Below are positions 59,883 through 64,000 of a DNA stretch of 64,000 nucleotides, piece after piece. This DNA is from Nostoc sp. 'Peltigera membranacea cyanobiont' 210A (lineage in GTDB: Bacteria > Cyanobacteriota > Cyanobacteriia > Cyanobacteriales > Nostocaceae). Below the pieces are notes generated by a model, which ran no database searches, was not told the DNA's origin, and was given only the letters and a program-made list of their open reading frames with translations. The first letter of the stretch is position 1. Every line of letters begins with the position of its first letter. Location: assembly GCF_002246015.1 (NCBI RefSeq), contig NZ_NOLJ01000002.1, forward strand, positions 197,675 to 261,674. Direction: 5' to 3'. The position numbers and the translations under genes were made by a program.

Positions 59883-60566
59883 TTAGCTTGCAACTTTTAG
59901 TCTTGAAACAGAGGTAGTAGCCCTTCTGTTTGAGAAACGATTTGTGGCGATAGATAATTGCTGGATTTGTTCGGTAATCGCATCAATGAATGGTTCAACC
60001 TCGTGTTTTGAGCGACCAGTAACAAGGTCGCCATCCACCACAACACCTGTAGGTGATGTTGTATAAACTGCACCAGCATTGAGAATATCTGCAAGGACAA
60101 CCTCATGGCAGATAACTTGTCGGTCTTTGAGTAATTCAGGCATTGGTGTCAGTATCCAAAGACCGTGGCAGAGTGCGCCTTTAATAATTCTGGGATTTGC
60201 CATTGCCTTGGCGTAAAACTGTACAGCCGGTGAAGTACGAACTTGTTCAGCACTAATTGGCTGACCTATTGGTGGCTCAAAGTAACGCAGACGCACGCTA
60301 GTATAGTTAGCGGTCATAATCACAGCCGCGTAGTCGTTAACATCTACGTTTTGAAAATCAATGTTTACATCTATTGTTCTAGGCGTATTGCCCGTATCTT
60401 CATCACTGAAAAAACGAACACTCGGCTGATTCCAGAGCCTAGACATCAGATGTACCGTTGCTTTAAGTTCTGAGAAGCGCTTTTGATATGCTTCAATTTC
60501 TTCAGGGATGAACTCACTTTCTAGAAGAATTGCGATTTTTTTCCCACCAAGGGATCTAGGTATCAT
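59883..60566 (-). CDS. DJ-1/PfpI family protein
   Basis: A 227-residue DJ-1/PfpI protein and the first gene of the long operon. Signatures: KKIAILLESEFIPEEIEAYQKRFSELKATVHLMSRLW, VNDYAAVIMTANYTSVRLRYF and the elbow cysteine in IIKGALCHGLWIL (~132). The C-terminal VVVDGDLVTGRSKHEVEPFIDAITEQI is typical of PfpI. A positively charged tail follows. Protease, deglycase and glyoxalase activities have been claimed for relatives; none can be assigned here. A shared 28-bp element lies 189 bp upstream. Confidence 0.88.
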   Translation of the reverse strand: MIPRSLGGKKIAILLESEFIPEEIEAYQKRFSELKATVHLMSRLWNQPSVRFFSDEDTGNTPRTIDVNIDFQNVDVNDYAAVIMTANYTSVRLRYFEPPIGQPISAEQVRTSPAVQFYAKAMANPRIIKGALCHGLWILTPMPELLKDRQVICHEVVLADILNAGAVYTTSPTGVVVDGDLVTGRSKHEVEPFIDAITEQIQQLSIATNRFSNRRATTSVSRLKVAS

Positions 60567-61019
60567 ATTGGTTCAATATTCTTAGGGTCACTAGATTCTT
60601 AAATTTGGAATGTACGTGACTTATTCTTAAGCCTTTAGCAAAAAGTTTAGAGAGACTAAAACATAAATACAAGGGTGAATATTTTGCAGAAAGGTTAGTT
60701 TTTTTATTGACTGAATTTTATTTAAATTTAAAAACTATAAAATAAAATTACAATGGTTTATTTTTAGTTCTAAGGTTGTATTGTTTTGGTAATTACGGCT
60801 CGATAAATACTCAGAATCACCTTTATACTGCAAGTAATAATTCAGAACTAATAAAATTTCAATACTTAAAAATAATAAGTTTACGAAAATAAATAATCGT
60901 ATTATATTTTTATCAATTCTGAGTTTTGACTTCTGATTGCGGAATTATGTGTAATCAGAATTTTTCTCCCACTATCAATAATAATTGGCAATTTTTCACA
61001 GACTTATCTCGACTTAACT
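60567..61019. promoter_or_regulatory. Divergent regulatory region between the DJ-1 operon and the peptidase fragment
   Basis: 453 bp, very AT-rich, with no supported ORF. It contains the 28-bp element at 60756-60783 pointing toward the DJ-1 operon. The minus-strand leader between element and start codon is about 190 bp. Confidence 0.6.
60756..60783 (-). promoter_or_regulatory. Shared two-box element, copy 2 (DJ-1/ThDP operon)
   Basis: On the minus strand: CAATAC, 16 bp beginning AACCTTAG, then ATAAAC with CATTGTAAT following. Same box-16-box geometry as copies at 50053, 63162 and 63505. It ends 189 bp before the DJ-1 start codon. Confidence 0.65.
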
Positions 61020-61397
61020 ATGAATTCGATCAACCAAGAAATTTATTACAAGCTGGAGCTAATGCGAAAAGTTCTGAGCGAAACTGGTGCAATGGGCGTG
61101 CGATTGCGCGGTTCAGATTGGTTTGCTTGGGCTACTGCTGGTGGTTCTAACACTGTGTTACTCGCTAGTGAGACTGGAGTAGCGGAAGTTTTGGTAACTG
61201 TTAAAGATGCCTGGATATTGACTGATGAGATTGAAGCTCAACGCTTACAGGATGAAGAGCTTCCGGGTAAGGATGAGTCGTCAGATAGTCTCTATAAACT
61301 GCACATTAATCCTTGGGCTGATCGGGTTGCCCGCGAGTCTTTCGTCCGCGAGGCGACAAACGGGGGAAAGATTTTCAGTGATATTCCTACTGACTAA
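61020..61397 (+). pseudogene. N-terminal (creatinase-N) fragment of an M24 family peptidase
   Basis: 125 residues match the N-terminal domain of M24/creatinase-type aminopeptidases: LMRKVLSETGAMGVRLRGSDWFAWATAGGSNTVLLASETGVAEVLVTVKDAWILTDEIEAQRL, then NPWADRVARESFVREAT. The catalytic pita-bread domain that should follow is absent; the frame stops with TAA and a terminator comes straight after. I interpret a deletion that removed the C-terminal two-thirds but kept the end signal. A functional stand-alone domain cannot be excluded because the frame is undamaged. Confidence 0.72.
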
Positions 61398-61406
61398 AAT
61401 TTAGCC

Positions 61407-61448
61407 AGCCGCAAGCCTTTTGATGCGGTATCAATGGGTCTTGCGGCT
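61407..61448. terminator. Bidirectional intrinsic terminator
   Basis: AGCCGCAAG at 61407-61415 pairs exactly with CTTGCGGCT at 61440-61448. T-rich sequence follows on the plus strand (TTTGTTCTATTTT) and AAATTTTAG-type sequence on the other. It lies between the convergent M24 fragment and malQ and can serve both. Confidence 0.7.
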
Positions 61449-61461
61449 AGTTTGTTCTATT

Positions 61462-62973
61462 TTATTGGTGGTGATTCGCCCTTCCATAAGTTTCAGTCAT
61501 TGCTCTGAGGCGATCGCTAATCTCTGGCGTTAAAGCTGCGGACTGATATCGCCAACCCCAACTCCCTACATTTTTGCCAGGAAAATTCATCCTAGCTTCG
61601 GTGCCTAATCCCAAAACGTCCTGTAGAGGAATAATCGCCTGATTGGCTACAGAACTGAGTGCCAATCGAATCAAATCCCAGTGGATTCCAGACTCACTCT
61701 GACAACCCAAATAACTTAAGACTTGTGTTTTTTCTGGGGGTAACAATTGATTGAACCAGCCAACTGTCGTGTCATTATCATGAGTACCTGTATACACAAT
61801 ACAATTAGACTGATAATTGAACGGTAAAAAGCGCTTTTCAGCTTGTGAACCTTCACCAAAAGCAAACTGTAAAATTTTCATGCCGGGAAATTCAAATTTG
61901 TCTCGCAGAGCATATACCTCCGGTGAAATTTCTCCCAAATCCTCGGCGATGATTGGCAGCTTACCTAACTTTTGTTGCAGTACTTCAAAGAAAGTCTCTC
62001 CAGGGGCTTCAATCCACCTACCATCCATAGCAGTTGTTTCGCCCTGTTTTACGGCCCAGTAAGCTTGAAACCCCCGAAAATGATCGATGCGAATCAAATC
62101 TACATAATTAAGCATGGACTGGAAGCGTTGCACCCACCACTTGAAGTTCTCCTGCTGTAGCCGCACCCAGTTATAGACCGGGTTGCCCCAAAGCTGTCCA
62201 GTAGCGCTGAAGTAATCTGGCGGTGTTCCTGCCATTAGTGCTGGTTCACCTGTATGTTCATCAAGGCAAAAGTTTCCGGGATTAGCCCAAACGTCAGCGC
62301 TTTCGTGAGCCACATAAATTGCGATATCTCCTAGTATTTGAATCCCACGCTGGTTAGCATAGCGCTTCAGTTGTGTCCACTGAGAGAAAAACTCAAACTG
62401 TAGATATTTATGGTAAAAAACTTCATCTGCAAGTCGCTGCTCGTATTGCTCGATCGCTTCTGGTTTGCGTTGAGCGATCGCCATCTCCCAAGTATTCCAA
62501 CGAGCGCCCTTGTGGGCATCCTTGAGCGCCATAAACAAGGCATAATCATTTAGCCAGTAAGCTTGACTCTGACAAAACTCCTGAAATTCCTGGTGCTGAC
62601 TTGATGTTGCACTAGTTTTGAAGTTTTTGCAGGCTTTTTGTAGGATTGGTATCTTGGTTTGGATAACCTGGGAATAATCTACTCTTTCAGTGGAAAACTT
62701 TGGTAAATTTGTGAAATCTTCAGCCAGCAAGCCTTTTTTTTGCAGCAGATCTGGGCTGATTAACAGGGGATTTCCGGCGATCGCTGAATAAGAAGCATAA
62801 GGAGAATTACTATCTCCGGTAGGCCCCAATGGCAATATCTGCCAAAGCTGTTGTTTACTTTCTACTAAAAAATCAACAAAGCGATAAGCTTCCGATCCAA
62901 AGTCACCAATACCAAACTGACTAGGAAAAGAAGTAGGATGTAGCAAAATCCCGCTAGTTCTGGGAAAAGGCAT
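61462..62973 (-). CDS. malQ: 4-alpha-glucanotransferase (amylomaltase)
   Basis: A 503-residue GH77 enzyme that transfers alpha-1,4-glucan segments and recycles malto-oligosaccharides released from glycogen. Diagnostic segments: FPRTSGILLHPTSFPSQFGIGDFG at the start, WQILPLGPTGDSNSPYASYSAIAGNPLLIS, RIDHFRGFQAYW (nucleophile Asp), IAEDLGEI (acid/base Glu) and YTGTHDNDTTVGWF (transition-state Asp). Length matches bacterial MalQ. It complements GlgX and the GH63-like glucosidase encoded nearby. Its promoter region holds one of the shared 28-bp elements. Confidence 0.94.
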   Translation of the reverse strand: MPFPRTSGILLHPTSFPSQFGIGDFGSEAYRFVDFLVESKQQLWQILPLGPTGDSNSPYASYSAIAGNPLLISPDLLQKKGLLAEDFTNLPKFSTERVDYSQVIQTKIPILQKACKNFKTSATSSQHQEFQEFCQSQAYWLNDYALFMALKDAHKGARWNTWEMAIAQRKPEAIEQYEQRLADEVFYHKYLQFEFFSQWTQLKRYANQRGIQILGDIAIYVAHESADVWANPGNFCLDEHTGEPALMAGTPPDYFSATGQLWGNPVYNWVRLQQENFKWWVQRFQSMLNYVDLIRIDHFRGFQAYWAVKQGETTAMDGRWIEAPGETFFEVLQQKLGKLPIIAEDLGEISPEVYALRDKFEFPGMKILQFAFGEGSQAEKRFLPFNYQSNCIVYTGTHDNDTTVGWFNQLLPPEKTQVLSYLGCQSESGIHWDLIRLALSSVANQAIIPLQDVLGLGTEARMNFPGKNVGSWGWRYQSAALTPEISDRLRAMTETYGRANHHQ

Positions 62974-63161
62974 AATAAACCTCTATTTTAAGAAATAGGA
63001 ATCAAACAATTGATAGAAAAGATCGACAGAAGATTACGAGTCTATCTGAAACTATCTCAAGTGAAAAAACTAACGAAGTTGAAATTCGTTGTGACTATTT
63101 ATACGCATAAATTTTTGCTCTAACATCTTAAGATTAAGAGGCATGAAACATAGATGCAAAG

Positions 63162-63189
63162 GTTAATTTTTTGTAGAAAGTTTGTATTC
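63162..63189 (-). promoter_or_regulatory. Shared two-box element, copy 3 (malQ)
   Basis: On the minus strand: GAATAC, 16 bp beginning AAACTTTC, then ATTAAC with CTTTGCATC following. It ends 188 bp before the malQ start, almost the same distance as copy 2 to its gene. Confidence 0.65.
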
Positions 63190-63357
63190 TTTGGTTCTAT
63201 TTTTTGATGTTAGTTATTTTTTGAAGATAATTACTCTTATTACTTACTAAAATTTTTAAAGTTTTTCAACCGAAATTGAACGCTATATCACTATCCAAAT
63301 ACGATTGTTCAACCTCCTATAGCAATCCGATTTGATTTCTGAATCACTCGTAGAGGT

Positions 63358-63392
63358 AAGGGACTGGGGACTGGGGACTGGGGACTGGGAAG
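63358..63392. repeat. STRR heptamer array
   Basis: Four tandem units of GGGACTG (GGGACTGGGGACTGGGGACT). Typical cyanobacterial heptamer repeat, non-coding. Confidence 0.7.
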
Positions 63393-63504
63393 AAGGAATA
63401 AAGGTGTACTGAGTTTTGTTCAAAAATCAAATATGAGTCCTATAACTAATTCTTAAACTTTGAGAAGAGAGAATGATGTGTAGATAAAAACAAGCAAATC
63501 CAAA

Positions 63505-63532
63505 AAATACAACCTTTAACCAAAAATTTAAC
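63505..63532 (+). promoter_or_regulatory. Shared two-box element, copy 4 (exported protein)
   Basis: On the plus strand: AAATAC, 16 bp beginning AACCTTTA, then TTTAAC with CATTGCAGT following. It is the only plus-strand copy and precedes the only plus-strand intact gene in this part of the window, 205 bp before its start. This orientation change together with the gene is strong support for a role in transcription. Confidence 0.62.
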
Positions 63533-63737
63533 CATTGCAGTTATGTTGTATATTTGATAAATTCTTTCATGCTTAGGTTAAATTTCATCCAGGTAGGTTT
63601 TGATTTTTTAGGAAAAAGGTTTCTCCTAAAATGACTCCGTTTTCATAATTTTGATCGTAAAACAATTTCCTGATTTTTAGGTAAAAAAACCAACTATTTT
63701 GATTCGTTAGAAGCTAGCACATCTAAATCTACAAGCA

Positions 63738-64000
63738 ATGAGAAATAGTTATTTATCCTTTGCTCAAGGTGTAAGCATCCTTTGTCTGACTTTACAAAGC
63801 GCTTCTGTCCTGGCTGAAACATCACAACCTACTAACAGTTCTGAGCCAGTTGTAAACCCGACAGTTTTGAAAGTACAAACCAGCGTCATTGAACCTTTGG
63901 AACCTAGTTCAGGAATACTTACCCCGATCGCTCAGACTGCGGCTCAAGCCGTTCCTGAAGATGAAATTGCCCGGATACTTTCTTCTGAAGCCCAAGTTAC
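63738..64000 (+). CDS. Exported protein, N-terminal part (cut by window end)
   Basis: An open frame from the ATG at 63738 runs to the end of the window (87 codons). Residues 1-26 form a signal peptide (MRNSYLSFAQGVSILCLTLQ, cleavage likely after VLA in SVLAETSQ). The mature start is Ser/Thr/Pro/Val-rich, followed by EDEIARILSSEAQVT. It could be the start of a cyanobacterial outer-membrane porin or receptor, which often have such linkers, but the visible part is too short to decide. It carries its own copy of the shared upstream element. Confidence 0.65.
   Translation, partial: MRNSYLSFAQGVSILCLTLQSASVLAETSQPTNSSEPVVNPTVLKVQTSVIEPLEPSSGILTPIAQTAAQAVPEDEIARILSSEAQV

Larger units (their letters stand above)
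62974..63737. promoter_or_regulatory. Divergent regulatory region between malQ and the exported-protein gene
   Basis: 764 bp without a gene. It contains two copies of the 28-bp element in opposite orientation, each pointing to its own gene (63162-63189 to malQ, 63505-63532 to the plus-strand gene), and an STRR array at 63358-63392. Confidence 0.65.

Noticed and set aside
50053-63189. Reading the shared elements at 50053, 60756 and 63162 as plus-strand SigB-type promoters (GTTTAA...GTATTC)
   Set aside because: In that direction they would point away from the nearby start codons: copy 1 into the 3' end of the glucosidase gene, copies 2 and 3 toward a broken gene and a distant start. In the other direction all four agree with gene orientation.

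Overview
The window looks like chromosomal DNA of a filamentous, Nostoc-type cyanobacterium. Evidence: the octamer GCGATCGC (HIP1) recurs throughout, heptamer short tandem repeats and GC-rich hairpin repeats fill intergenic gaps, and many genes are cyanobacterial hallmarks (a Ycf20/DUF565 protein, plant-type glycerate kinase, Uma2 proteins, lrtA with a long leader, 1-Cys peroxiredoxin, EmrAB-like exporters). I saw no rRNA, tRNA, CRISPR array, transposase or prophage.

Layout. 0.1-9 kb: a lipoprotein, the ycf20-glycerate kinase pair, two restriction-fold genes, a SulP anion transporter, and a fused amino-acid ABC binding protein/permease divergent from its ATPase. 9-17 kb: lipB and lrtA, a broken PemK-type toxin-antitoxin pair, a DUF305 lipoprotein, a desaturase fragment, an exported adenosine deaminase and a peroxiredoxin. 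17-24 kb: a surface-polysaccharide block on the minus strand (four glycosyltransferases and an O-antigen-ligase-like protein). 24-30 kb: a SAM hydrolase/halogenase-family protein, a three-gene plus-strand run (membrane protein, membrane-anchored Hsp70-like protein, MtfA-like peptidase), an EVE protein and a methyltransferase. 30-34 kb: a GT39 glycosyltransferase, a large membrane protein and the C-terminal remnant of a second GT39 gene. 34-40 kb: a MarR repressor followed by HlyD, MFS and EmrB-like exporters. 40-45 kb: an LtrA-like protein, a cNMP-binding histidine kinase next to a receiver/thioredoxin-reductase-like fusion, and an AraC regulator.

45-63 kb is the most distinctive part: a minus-strand carbohydrate and stress block. 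Reading in the direction of transcription it holds malQ; then two DJ-1/PfpI proteins, a ThDP enzyme, three NTF2-like genes (four NTF2 domains), a VOC protein, an aquaporin-like protein, an SDR and a GH63-like glucosidase; then glgX and an epimerase-like/STAS fusion. An almost identical 28-bp two-box element occurs upstream of malQ, upstream of the DJ-1 operon, upstream of glgX and, in the opposite orientation, upstream of the exported-protein gene cut by the window end. In every case it points toward the gene. I read this as a co-regulated set that joins glycogen/oligosaccharide turnover to carbonyl and osmotic stress functions; this is inferred from sequence only.

Signs of decay or mobility are frequent: three copies of one MITE-like element (about 9.3, 15.9 and 36.2 kb), a one-base frameshift in the toxin, a desaturase fragment lacking a metal-ligand histidine, a GT39 tail, and a peptidase N-domain without its catalytic half.
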